A stretch of 64,000 bases of DNA, taken from NCBI RefSeq assembly GCF_965196975.1, contig NZ_OZ239981.1, positions 4,030,001 to 4,094,000 of the forward strand, given 5' to 3'. The DNA is from Endozoicomonas sp965196975. Lineage in GTDB: Bacteria; Pseudomonadota; Gammaproteobacteria; Pseudomonadales; Endozoicomonadaceae. Shown one piece after another: positions 9,032-17,078 of this stretch. The number at the start of each line of letters is the position of its first letter. The stretch's first letter is position 1. A program made the position numbers and the translations under genes. Below the pieces are notes generated by a model. It worked only from the letters and a program-made list of their open reading frames with translations. It was not told where the DNA came from and ran no database searches.

Positions 9032-9364
9032 TCAGGACTGTTTTTGACGAGTACAGCGATAGATAAGACAACCACCTCCCAATAACACTCCACCAGCAAT
9101 AACCCAAGGTGTTACTTTTGCAGCAGCAACCCCGAGACAAACACCACCCGCAACCATACCTACAAGAACTGCAATCCGAAATGCTTTTAATTTTTTATTC
9201 CGAGCCTTAGTTACCCAGTCACGAAGACCTTTAACTGTTTTACCAACACTTCGGCAAACCTTCCGAAAGCCGGAAAAGATGCCTGATGAGCGACTATTTC
9301 CAGACTTCGGGCTTAAAGAATGGTTTCCCCCATTAGCTGCTTGACCTGCTCTCATGCTAAGCAT
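9032..9364 (-). CDS. Small membrane-hairpin protein, paralogue of the 8540-8881 gene
   Basis: The product is 110 residues. AAGGA seven bases before the ATG at 9364 supports the start. A polar, Gly/Ser-rich N-terminus leads to a basic helix (FRKVCRSVGKTVKGLRDWV, KKLKAF). Two close hydrophobic segments follow (RIAVLVGMVAGGVCLGVAAA and PWVIAGGVLLGGGCLIYRC), then a basic end (TRQKQS). The layout and the spacing of the basic and hydrophobic parts match its neighbour. There is no recognised domain. It could be a lysis-like, glycine-zipper or secreted membrane-inserting protein. Confidence 0.5.
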   Translation of the reverse strand: MLSMRAGQAANGGNHSLSPKSGNSRSSGIFSGFRKVCRSVGKTVKGLRDWVTKARNKKLKAFRIAVLVGMVAGGVCLGVAAAKVTPWVIAGGVLLGGGCLIYRCTRQKQS

Positions 9365-9529
9365 ATTGAAATCCTTTTCATATGACTATTTAGCTATCAA
9401 GGTGCATCAAGAAACCACAACCTGCACTAACAATGCGGTTAGAAAAATCGGCATAAAAAGCAGAATCATTGACCATCAGTACTATGCGCTGGAGTCGATT
9501 AGACAAAGGTATTACTTAATGATTGGTCT

Positions 9530-11203
9530 CTACTTATCCGCCATTAGCCAGGTCTTATAGCCACCGGCTAAATTTGCTGCTTTAAATCCATTATTAACCA
9601 GCTGCCTGAAGGCTACGTAGCCCCGCAAGCCAACCTGGCAATAAACAATAATCCTTTTGTCTCTGGGAAGCTCTTTGTGACGTCCGCGTAGCTGATCCAA
9701 TGGAATATTGACTGCCCCGGGAATGGCGCCTAGTTCAGCTAATTCCCCAGGATTTCGGACATCCAGCAAAAGACAGTATTCAGGCAGGCTATCAATCGCA
9801 TCGTAATGAATAATGGTTAAATCATCTTTCAGGATATTAGTTGCCACAAACGCAGCCTGATTAATAACATCCTTGGCACTGCCAAAAGGTGGTGCGTAGG
9901 TAAGTTCCAGGTGCTGCAACTGTTCAACGGTCATGCCTGCCCTGATAGCAACAGCAATGACATCAATACGTTTATCAATACCCTCTTTACCCAGTGCCTG
10001 CGCTCCTAGCACCTTGCCAGTAGCACGATCAAAGATCAGTTTCAGTGAGACCGTCTCTGATCCAGGGTAATAGCTGGCGTGACTGGCTCCATGCACATAG
10101 ACCTTTTCATAATCGATCTCTTCCCGTTTAAGCGCTTTTTCATTTTTACCGGTGGCCGCTACGGCAAGGTCAAAGACTTTACAAATAGCAGTTCCCTGAG
10201 TTCCCTGGTACGTCTCATGTCGTCCCAGCATATTGTCGGCTGCGATACGTCCCTGACGATTGGCCGGGCCGGCCAGAGGTACCAGTGCAGGTTTTCCGGT
10301 CATAAAGTCACTGTCTTCTATGGCATCTCCCACGGCATAAATATCCGGGTCACTGGTCTGCATGTAAGCATTGGTCGCTATGCCTCCCAGCGGGCCTAAG
10401 GCTAATCCTGCCTCATGAGCAAGCCTGGTCTCAGGCCTCACACCTACCGCCATGACCAGCAGTTCAGTTTTAATGATGTCACCATTACTCAGCATTAACG
10501 ACAAATGACCGGTTTTACCTTCCGCTGTTGAAGGGTGAAACTGGATACTTTCCAAAGCTACACCCAACTTCAAATCAATGCCTTTGCCCGCTATTTCCTG
10601 ATGCAGAAAAGCAGCCATTTCCGGATCTACAGGCGCCATGACCTGATTCGATAACTCGATCAGTGATGTCTTAGTCCCACGGTGATGGAATGCCTCCATC
10701 ATTTCCAGACCTATAAACCCCCCACCAATCACAGTTGCATGTTCAGGCTTATTTTCAGCAATAGCATTGAGAATGTTGTCCATATCAGGAACATTGCGAA
10801 GAGAAAACGTCAGCGGATTCTCAATCCCATCAATGGGGGGAATCACAGGGGCCGCTCCCGGGCTCAATAGCAGCCTGTCATAGGACTCTACGGACTCTGA
10901 AAGATTCAAACAGTTTCTGACCGTGACTGTCTTATCCTGTCGATTAATACGAACAACTTCTGAATGAACCCGCACATCTACATTAAAGCGATTGAGAAAG
11001 CTGTCTGGGGTCTGGAGCAACAAAGCATCCCTTTCTTCAATCTCTCCGCCAATATGATAAGGCAGACCACAGTTAGCAAATGAGACATAAGGCCCACGCT
11101 CGAACAGAACGATTTCAGCACTTTCGCTCAAACGACGAGCCCGTGCCGCAGCAGAAGCCCCGCCCGCCACACCGCCAACGATAACAATCTTTTCGGTAGA
11201 CAC
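9530..11203 (-). CDS. CoA-disulfide reductase-type FAD/NAD(P) persulfide reductase with C-terminal rhodanese domain
   Basis: The 557-residue protein starts at a GTG (11203) with GGGAG eight bases upstream. It opens with an FAD-binding fold (IVIVGGVAGGASAAARARRL) and has the redox cysteine of the CoADR/NADH-oxidase group in VSFANCGLPY. A second NAD(P)-binding motif (TVIGGGFIGLEMMEA) and the FAD motif IYAVGDAIE follow. A rhodanese domain occupies about residues 455-557, with active-site loop IVYCQVGLRGY. This domain order is that of CoADR-RHD and the NADH-dependent persulfide reductases, which reduce CoA or thiol persulfides and polysulfide. It is divergent from an ArsR-type regulator and two sulfur-transporter genes, which fits persulfide detoxification. 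Confidence 0.88.
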   Translation of the reverse strand: MSTEKIVIVGGVAGGASAAARARRLSESAEIVLFERGPYVSFANCGLPYHIGGEIEERDALLLQTPDSFLNRFNVDVRVHSEVVRINRQDKTVTVRNCLNLSESVESYDRLLLSPGAAPVIPPIDGIENPLTFSLRNVPDMDNILNAIAENKPEHATVIGGGFIGLEMMEAFHHRGTKTSLIELSNQVMAPVDPEMAAFLHQEIAGKGIDLKLGVALESIQFHPSTAEGKTGHLSLMLSNGDIIKTELLVMAVGVRPETRLAHEAGLALGPLGGIATNAYMQTSDPDIYAVGDAIEDSDFMTGKPALVPLAGPANRQGRIAADNMLGRHETYQGTQGTAICKVFDLAVAATGKNEKALKREEIDYEKVYVHGASHASYYPGSETVSLKLIFDRATGKVLGAQALGKEGIDKRIDVIAVAIRAGMTVEQLQHLELTYAPPFGSAKDVINQAAFVATNILKDDLTIIHYDAIDSLPEYCLLLDVRNPGELAELGAIPGAVNIPLDQLRGRHKELPRDKRIIVYCQVGLRGYVAFRQLVNNGFKAANLAGGYKTWLMADK

Positions 11204-11246
11204 CGGCTTTTCTCCCTTCTCTTCAGCAACAAGTGTCGGACAATTT

Positions 11247-11266
11247 ATTAGAATAAACTAATATAG
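11247..11266. promoter_or_regulatory. Candidate BigR/SqrR-type operator, box 1
   Basis: TTAG-AATAAA-CTAA is a short inverted repeat within ATTAGAATAAACTAATATAG. It lies between the divergent persulfide reductase and ArsR-type regulator genes. BigR-family repressors are known to bind AT-rich palindromes of this kind; binding here is inferred. Confidence 0.5.
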
Positions 11267-11276
11267 TCTACACTTA

Positions 11277-11301
11277 ATTAGAAAAAAAAAATCTAATATA
11301 G
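11277..11301. promoter_or_regulatory. Candidate BigR/SqrR-type operator, box 2
   Basis: ATTAGA and TCTAAT are separated by an A-run and followed by ATAG, the same tail that follows box 1. The box lies just upstream of a likely -35 element (TTGACT, 11304-11309), well placed to block the regulator's promoter. Confidence 0.5.
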
Positions 11302-11303
11302 TA

Positions 11304-11331
11304 TTGACTGAACTAAGTCAGTTGGTAGGAT
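11304..11331 (+). promoter_or_regulatory. Candidate promoter for the arsR-type regulator and transporter genes
   Basis: TTGACT at 11304-11309 and TAGGAT at 11326-11331 are separated by 16 bases and lie about 45 bases before the regulator's ATG. The -35 is near consensus; the -10 is weak (4 of 6). Positions and spacing are seen directly; use is inferred. Confidence 0.45.
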
Positions 11332-11373
11332 TGGGATTATTTTGACGACGGCTAATAATGAGGCCTACTTCCC

Positions 11374-11670
11374 ATGATGCTTGAAGAGATGCAAACCAGA
11401 GCCTCAGAAGCTGCCGGTATTCTGAAAATCATGTCCCACCCCGAGCGCCTTATGGTGCTTTGCCAATTGGTTCAGGGAGAGATGGGTGCAGGTCAGCTGC
11501 AGGAATGCTCAGCACTGAGCCAATCAGCATTTTCTCAACACCTCACGGTATTGAGAAAACATGAGCTGGTGAAGTCCCGCAAGGAATCACAGCAGGTATT
11601 TTATTCGCTGGCAGATCCACGGGTTGAAGAGATTCTCAAAGCGCTTTACAGCGTATTCTGTGATCCCTGA
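11374..11670 (+). CDS. ArsR/SmtB-family repressor, BigR/SqrR/YgaV persulfide-sensor type
   Basis: The 98-residue winged-helix protein has the ArsR core: LKIMSHPERLMVLCQLV, then the recognition helix SQSAFSQHLTVLRKHELV and the wing SRKESQQVFYSLAD. Cys31 (in MVLCQL) and Cys96 (in YSVFCDP) stand about 65 residues apart, at the places of the two cysteines that form a disulfide or tetrasulfide in BigR and SqrR; a third is Cys46. These proteins release DNA on reaction with persulfides. Metal-site motifs such as ELCVCDL are absent. GAGG lies nine bases before the ATG. It probably represses itself, the downstream transporters and the divergent reductase through the two palindromic boxes. Confidence 0.87.
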   Translation: MMLEEMQTRASEAAGILKIMSHPERLMVLCQLVQGEMGAGQLQECSALSQSAFSQHLTVLRKHELVKSRKESQQVFYSLADPRVEEILKALYSVFCDP

Positions 11671-11731
11671 TTCACCGGACTCTATTTACCCAGAGCAATC
11701 TCCATAACCACAACAACACAAAGGAAGCTTT

Positions 11732-12151
11732 ATGGAGTTCACAATTCCATGGTCGTCTTTACTGGGCGGCATGCTAATGGGCAGCGCTGGCCTACTGCTG
11801 CTGCTCTTTAATGGAAAAATTGCTGGCATCAGCGGTATCCTGGGAGGGTTGATCTCTCCAGGGCGGAATGACTTCCTGTGGAGACTTTTGTTCATCATCG
11901 GGATGATCGGTGGCGGCTGGTTATCCATGCAGATCCTGGGAATCACCTTTCCAGAAACTTATAACGCATCAACCCTCATTATCCTGTTGGCGGGACTGCT
12001 TGTTGGTATCGGTGCCGGGGTTGGTAACGGCTGTACCAGCGGTCATGGAATATGCGGTATCGGGCGTCTTTCTATCCGCTCTATTGTTGCTACCTGTGTC
12101 TTCATGGCAATAGCAGGCATTACCGTGTTCATCCGGCTGCATATGGTTTAA
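11732..12151 (+). CDS. YeeE/YedE half-transporter, first subunit (PmpA-like)
   Basis: The 139-residue membrane protein has about four helices and the family signature around the buried cysteine: GAGVGNGCTSGHGICGIGRLS. YeeE/YedE (sulf_transp, DUF395) proteins carry thiosulfate or related reduced sulfur into the cell. In full-length YeeE two such halves are fused; here they are two genes 25 bases apart. AAGGA six bases before the ATG supports the start. Its place after a BigR-type regulator suggests induction by sulfide or persulfide. Confidence 0.88.
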   Translation: MEFTIPWSSLLGGMLMGSAGLLLLLFNGKIAGISGILGGLISPGRNDFLWRLLFIIGMIGGGWLSMQILGITFPETYNASTLIILLAGLLVGIGAGVGNGCTSGHGICGIGRLSIRSIVATCVFMAIAGITVFIRLHMV

Positions 12152-12176
12152 GGGTCCGTGTTTAAAGGAGAGCGTT

Positions 12177-12599
12177 ATGAATTATGCGATTACATTGCTG
12201 ACCGGCGTGCTGTTCGGTATTGGAATGGCACTGTCGGGCATGATAAACCCCGAGCTGGTGACTGCATTTCTTGACGTCAGCGGTCAGTGGAACCCAACCC
12301 TGATGTTTGTAATGGGGGGAGCCCTGGCAGTGTTTATTCCCGGGTATCAATTACTGATCAAAGCAAGAGCCAAGCCAGTGCTCGGTAATGATTGGAGCCT
12401 GAACAAAAGCAAGGTCATTGATGCGCCACTTGTGGTGGGTGCCAGCCTTTTTGGAATCGGATGGGGTTTACTGGGTGTTTGTCCGGGCCCGGCTGTAACG
12501 TCAGCATTTTCTGGCAACAGCGCCGTGTGGATGTTCATTGCGGCCATGATGGCGGGGTTGTTCATCAGCCATCAACTAAAAACCAAAATATTGAGATGA
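12177..12599 (+). CDS. YeeE/YedE half-transporter, second subunit (PmpB-like)
   Basis: The product is 140 residues with about four membrane helices. The second-half signature is GIGMALSGMINPELVTAF near the N-terminus and GWGLLGVCPGPAVTSAF with its conserved Cys-Pro-Gly-Pro. It is the partner of the preceding gene and starts with a good ribosome site (AAAGGAG). Together the two should form one transporter unit. A 74-bp inverted repeat, not a clear terminator, follows. Confidence 0.88.
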   Translation: MNYAITLLTGVLFGIGMALSGMINPELVTAFLDVSGQWNPTLMFVMGGALAVFIPGYQLLIKARAKPVLGNDWSLNKSKVIDAPLVVGASLFGIGWGLLGVCPGPAVTSAFSGNSAVWMFIAAMMAGLFISHQLKTKILR

Positions 12600-12623
12600 G
12601 TCACTTCTGAAAGATGTTTATAT

Positions 12624-12697
12624 AACCACGAAGATCACGAGGTACACAAAGGAAGAAAATTATCTCCTCCTTGGTGAACTTCGTGCTCTTTGTGGTT
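12624..12697. repeat. Imperfect inverted repeat of about 33-bp arms
   Basis: AACCACGAAGATCACGAGG... at 12624 pairs with ...CTTCGTGCTCTTTGTGGTT ending at 12697, with about six mismatches over 33 bp and a short AT-rich loop. Eight A's follow the right arm. Related AACCACAAAGA(G)CACGAAG palindromes occur dispersed in many bacterial genomes, so this is probably a MITE-like or REP-like element. It sits between the transporter genes and the end of rnr. Confidence 0.65.
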
Positions 12698-12707
12698 AAA
12701 AAAAAGC

Positions 12708-15320
12708 TTACTCGCTGACCTTCCGTTTACGAGGCTGTCTGCCTGCTGGCTTTGAGGCCTTGGCTGAATCAGGCTTCTTGGCACTGCTCTTTTTCTTCTT
12801 ACCCGCAACCTTCTTTTTGCTGGAAGCGGCTGGCTTGCCCTTTTTACCCGTCGTTTTGGAAGGTTTTCTGCCTTTCGGCTTACGACCCGACGGTTGACCA
12901 TCCTCGGAAGCACCTTTAGCAGATGATGAAGAGCCCTTCCCTTTTTTAGCCGCTTCTTCAGCTGCCTTAGCTTCTCTGAGCAGTTTCGCCTTGGCCGCTG
13001 CAGACTTAAATCGACTGCCTAACGCAGCACTTCCTGATGAGCGGGATTTTTTAGCAGAACCGGACTTACTGGATGACTTTCTTCTTCCAGGCTTACTAAG
13101 CGCTGACAGCAGTTCAAAGTCAATCTTCTTATCATCCAGATCAACCTTACTGACCATCACTTCCAGTTCATCACCCAGACCAAACCGACGTCCGGTCCGC
13201 TCACCGCGCATACAGTGATGCACATTGTCGTAAATGTAATAATCATCTGGCAGACTGGTCACGTGAACCAAGCCCTCGACAAATACATCTTTCAGCTCAA
13301 CAAACAACCCAAAGCCGGTGACTGAAGAGACGATACCGCTGAAGGTTTGACCAATATGTTGCTGCATATAGTCACACTTCAACCAGTCCATCGCATCACG
13401 GGTTGCCAGATCAGCCCGTCGTTCTGTCGCAGAGCAGTGCTCTCCCAGTGATTGAATATCACCCGTTTTATAAGGGTAGATGCGCTTTTCCGGTATTGGG
13501 CTGGCCCCCACACGAACCACATGCCGGGAAGGAATCTCTGAGCGAATAATGTGACGAATCGCCCTGTGCACCAGTAGATCAGGGTAACGCCGGATAGGCG
13601 AGGTAAAGTGCGCATAAGCCTTAAAGGCCAGACCAAAGTGCCCCTGATTATCACCACTGTAGACCGCCTGACTCATCGAGCGCAGTACCACGGTCTGAAT
13701 CACATGGTAATCAGGGCGATCTTTTACCTTAAGCAACAATGCCTGAATATCACGAGGGGTAATTTTCCCTGAGGGAAGTGCCAAACCCAGGCTGCCAAGA
13801 AAGCTGTTCAGGTTCAGCTTCTTCTCCAGCGTCGGCCCTTCGTGCACCCGGTAGAGCCCCGGGAGATTATGCTTCTCAAGAAACTTTGCCGCGCACACAT
13901 TGGCACACAGCATACATTCTTCAATGAGCTTGTGAGCGTCATTACGCTCCCTTGGCACAATCTGCTCAATCTTACGGTGGCGACCAAAAATAATCTGTGT
14001 TTCTACCGTATCAAAATCAATCGTACCCCGCTCTGCCCGCACGGATACCAATGTTTTATACAGTGAGTACAGGTGCTCAAGGTGAGGCACTAGCGGCTTG
14101 TACTCTTTCCGTAGCTCCCGGCCCTCATCACTGAGGGACAACATATCCCAGACCTTGGTATACGTCAGACGGGCATGGGAGCGGATAACACTTTCATAGA
14201 ATTTATAACCGGAAATCTTGCCTTTGCCACTGATGGTCATTTCACAGACCATTGCAAGTCGATCTACTTCGGGATTCAGAGAACACAAGCCATTGGACAG
14301 GACTTCAGGCAACATGGGAATAACATGCCCCGGGAAGTAAACCGATGTCCCCCGGTTAACCGCTTCCTTATCCAGAGCCGAGCCTGGTTTCACATAATTA
14401 GAGACGTCCGCAATTGCAACAAAAAGTCGCCAGCCTCCACCTTTTTTCGGCTCACAATAAACCGCATCATCAAAATCACGGGCATCTTCACCGTCAATAG
14501 TGACAAACGGCGTTTCCCGCAAATCGACCCTGAATTCTTTATCGGATTCTGCAACCTCGGTAGTAAAACTCTTGCACTGTTTTTCTACCTCTTCCGGCCA
14601 GTCATGAGGGATATTATGGGTGCGAACAGCAACCTCAACCTCCATTCCGGCATCGGCTCTGCCACCCAGAATTTCCTTAACGATCCCCATAGGCATGTTG
14701 CGACGCCCGGGCTGCTGGGTAATTTCCAACAGAATATATTGTCCCTCCGTTGGCATCAGCGGGCCCGGTTGAACAATAATTTCCCGGCTGATGCGGGGGT
14801 TCTCAGGCACCATAAAGGCTGCACCGGACTCGGTATAGTAGCGACCAACAACTTGTGTCGTATTTCTCTCAAGCACCTCAACCAGCTGACCTTCCCTGCG
14901 CCCCCGATGATCAACGCCTGATCCACGTACTACCGCACGATCGCCATCAAACAATTGCCTCATCTCACGGGGGGACAGGTAGAGGTCATCGCCACCACCA
15001 TCCGGAATTAAAAAGCCAAATCCTTCTTTATTTCCCTGAACAACACCTTTGATAAGATTCAGCTTACTGATCAGGGCAAAAGCATTCTTTCGATTTTGCA
15101 GCAGCTGACCATCACGGATCATCGCCTTCAGGCGAAACATCAGCGCTTCTTTTTGCTCTTCGTCGTTTATACCCAGTTCACGGCATAACGCCCGATGACT
15201 GACTGGCGCACCCATTTGCTCAAGGTATTCCATGATGAACAGACGACTGGGGATGGGGTTTTCATAGCGCTCTGCTTCGAGAGATGCCTGACTATCCTGG
15301 CTTTTCCACCCTTTTGACAT
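12708..15320 (-). CDS. rnr: Ribonuclease R
   Basis: The 870-residue 3'-5' exoribonuclease degrades structured RNA. Domains in order: N-terminal helix-turn-helix-like region (IMEYLEQMGAPVSHRALCRELGI), cold-shock domains (about 90-240, GFGFLIPDG), the RNB catalytic domain with TIDGEDARDFDDAV (catalytic aspartates), VNRGTSVYFPGHVIPMLPE and YAHFTSPIRRYPDLLVHRAI, then an S1 domain (FSGIVSSVTGFGLFVELKD). A long C-terminal Lys/Ser/Ala-rich tail of about 130 residues (KKKVAGKKKKSSAKK) is typical of RNase R and binds RNA or ribosomes. purA lies upstream; rlmB, usually next, has been moved 4.3 kb away. Confidence 0.97.
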   Translation of the reverse strand: MSKGWKSQDSQASLEAERYENPIPSRLFIMEYLEQMGAPVSHRALCRELGINDEEQKEALMFRLKAMIRDGQLLQNRKNAFALISKLNLIKGVVQGNKEGFGFLIPDGGGDDLYLSPREMRQLFDGDRAVVRGSGVDHRGRREGQLVEVLERNTTQVVGRYYTESGAAFMVPENPRISREIIVQPGPLMPTEGQYILLEITQQPGRRNMPMGIVKEILGGRADAGMEVEVAVRTHNIPHDWPEEVEKQCKSFTTEVAESDKEFRVDLRETPFVTIDGEDARDFDDAVYCEPKKGGGWRLFVAIADVSNYVKPGSALDKEAVNRGTSVYFPGHVIPMLPEVLSNGLCSLNPEVDRLAMVCEMTISGKGKISGYKFYESVIRSHARLTYTKVWDMLSLSDEGRELRKEYKPLVPHLEHLYSLYKTLVSVRAERGTIDFDTVETQIIFGRHRKIEQIVPRERNDAHKLIEECMLCANVCAAKFLEKHNLPGLYRVHEGPTLEKKLNLNSFLGSLGLALPSGKITPRDIQALLLKVKDRPDYHVIQTVVLRSMSQAVYSGDNQGHFGLAFKAYAHFTSPIRRYPDLLVHRAIRHIIRSEIPSRHVVRVGASPIPEKRIYPYKTGDIQSLGEHCSATERRADLATRDAMDWLKCDYMQQHIGQTFSGIVSSVTGFGLFVELKDVFVEGLVHVTSLPDDYYIYDNVHHCMRGERTGRRFGLGDELEVMVSKVDLDDKKIDFELLSALSKPGRRKSSSKSGSAKKSRSSGSAALGSRFKSAAAKAKLLREAKAAEEAAKKGKGSSSSAKGASEDGQPSGRKPKGRKPSKTTGKKGKPAASSKKKVAGKKKKSSAKKPDSAKASKPAGRQPRKRKVSE

Positions 15321-15626
15321 GTGGTTATTGCACCTCTTTACCAGCTCATGGCTGCTTTAGGGAAATAAAAATGCATTGTCATACCGTTTTCTTTTAGCTC
15401 AGGGCTTTCGCTAGCTCATGGCTGCCTTCAGCTCGGGTCGTGGTGGAAGGAAAACATTGAATCCATTCTGTATTAGTACATGTATCGGCGAGTCAATGCA
15501 AAGAGGGTGGCTAAAATAAAATGCCAATAAAAGAATAGCCGATCCATCCCATGATAAACCGGCTATTTCTTTTTAAGAGAAATCAGGGGCTATTGACGTT
15601 TAGTCTCAAGTCCCTGATCGGAGCAA
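15321..15626. other. rnr-purA intergenic region
   Basis: About 300 bases. Besides a terminator-like hairpin at 15534-15567 it holds a short direct repeat (AGCTCATGGCTGC near 15342 and 15414). I see no tRNA cloverleaf in it, although related genomes may have one near this place. Confidence 0.5.
15534..15567 (-). terminator. Likely terminator of purA
   Basis: AATAGCCG and CGGCTATT form an 8-bp stem with an 18-base loop; on the minus strand it is followed by CTTTTATT. It lies 60-90 bases after the purA stop. Confidence 0.5.
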
Positions 15627-16919
15627 TCAGGCAAACGGCTGACGCAGGACAATAGTTTCTACACGATCAGGTCCGGTAGAAATAATATCAATCGGCGCAC
15701 CGGTTACTTCTTCAAGACGCTTGATGTAAGCCAGTGCATTGGCAGGCAGCTCATCAAGACTCTTCACACCAAACGTAGACTCGCTCCAGCCTGGCATCTC
15801 TTCATAAACAGGCTGAACAGACTCGTACTCTTCAACATCAACAGGCGTAGTAATGGACTCACCATCAGCATTCTTGTAATCCACGCAGATGCGGATCGTT
15901 TCAAGACCATCAAGCACGTCTAACTTGGTCAGGCAAAGACCACTGACAGAGTTGATCTGAATAGCCTGTCTCAGGGCGACGGCATCAAACCAGCCACAAC
16001 GACGTGGACGGCCGGTAGTAGCGCCAAACTCATTACCTACTTTGGCAAGATGGCGTCCATTTTCATCATCCAGCTCTGTTGGGAAGGGGCCTGAACCAAC
16101 ACGGGTAGTGTAAGCCTTGGTAATACCCAGTACGTAATCCAGGTACAGCGGGCCAAAACCAGTACCAGTAGAGGTACCACCAGCGGTGGTGTTGGATGAG
16201 GTTACAAACGGGTAAGTACCGTGGTCGATGTCCAACAGAGAACCCTGGGCACCTTCAAACAGAATATGGTCGCCACGCCCATGATGCTCATGCAGACGGT
16301 CTGATACACGATCAATCATCGGAATCAGTTCCTTGGCCATGGCCAGCGTGTCGTCCAGAACGGTCTGGTAATCTACGGCTTCTGCCTTGTAGTAGTGTTG
16401 CAGGGCAAAGTTGTGATAATCCATCACTTCTTTCAGCTTTCTGGCAAAACGCTCAGGGTGCAGCAGATCAGCAACGCGCAGACCTCTGCGGGCCACCTTA
16501 TCTTCATAAGCAGGACCGATACCACGACCTGTAGTACCGATTTTTGCTTCACCACGGGCCAGCTCACGCGCCTGATCCAGTGCCACATGATAAGGCAGAA
16601 TCAGAGGACAGGCCGGGCTGAGTTTCAGGCGCTCACGAACAGGAACACCGGTTTCTTCCAGCTGCTTCATCTCTTTCAGCAGCGCTTCAGGAGACAGCAC
16701 AACACCGTTACCGATGTAGCAAACCACATCTTCCCGCAGGATTCCGGAAGGAATCAGGTGCAGAACGGTTTTCTCACCATTAATAACAAGGGTGTGTCCG
16801 GCATTATGGCCGCCCTGGAAGCGAACAACGGCTTCAGCCTGCTCCGTCAGCAGGTCGACAATCTTGCCTTTACCTTCATCACCCCACTGGGTGCCAAGTA
16901 CGACAACAGTCTTACCCAT
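15627..16919 (-). CDS. purA: Adenylosuccinate synthetase
   Basis: The 430-residue enzyme joins IMP and aspartate using GTP, the first committed step to AMP. Conserved parts: VVLGTQWGDEGKGKIVDLL (IMP/GTP site with catalytic Asp), GGHNAGHT with the catalytic His, GTTGRGIGPAYEDK, QGSLLDIDHGTYPFVTSSNTTAGG and TTGRPRRCGWFD. The length is normal. It lies downstream of hisZ on the same strand with a 159-base gap, the usual gammaproteobacterial order. The ATG at 16919 begins MGKTVVVLG. Confidence 0.98.
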   Translation of the reverse strand: MGKTVVVLGTQWGDEGKGKIVDLLTEQAEAVVRFQGGHNAGHTLVINGEKTVLHLIPSGILREDVVCYIGNGVVLSPEALLKEMKQLEETGVPVRERLKLSPACPLILPYHVALDQARELARGEAKIGTTGRGIGPAYEDKVARRGLRVADLLHPERFARKLKEVMDYHNFALQHYYKAEAVDYQTVLDDTLAMAKELIPMIDRVSDRLHEHHGRGDHILFEGAQGSLLDIDHGTYPFVTSSNTTAGGTSTGTGFGPLYLDYVLGITKAYTTRVGSGPFPTELDDENGRHLAKVGNEFGATTGRPRRCGWFDAVALRQAIQINSVSGLCLTKLDVLDGLETIRICVDYKNADGESITTPVDVEEYESVQPVYEEMPGWSESTFGVKSLDELPANALAYIKRLEEVTGAPIDIISTGPDRVETIVLRQPFA

Positions 16920-17078
16920 GGAATCGGTCTCTTAGTTTCAATGCAATGCAGCCTGACGCTGCATCAGTAACTTTACAAATCCGCAGAACACCTGCGGAAA
17001 AACACGGCAATCGGTTGCCACCCCGAACGGCATACTGTTCCACCGATACTTCCTGGCGGAGCAGACCTTGATGCCATT

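Noticed and set aside
9354..9560. 68-codon plus-strand frame between the hairpin-protein and reductase genes
   Set aside because: Overlaps the ends of both flanking genes on the other strand; no supporting ribosome site or motif.
15321..15626. Possible tRNA gene between rnr and purA
   Set aside because: Searched by eye for a T-arm (GGTTCRA) and matching acceptor ends on both strands; none found.
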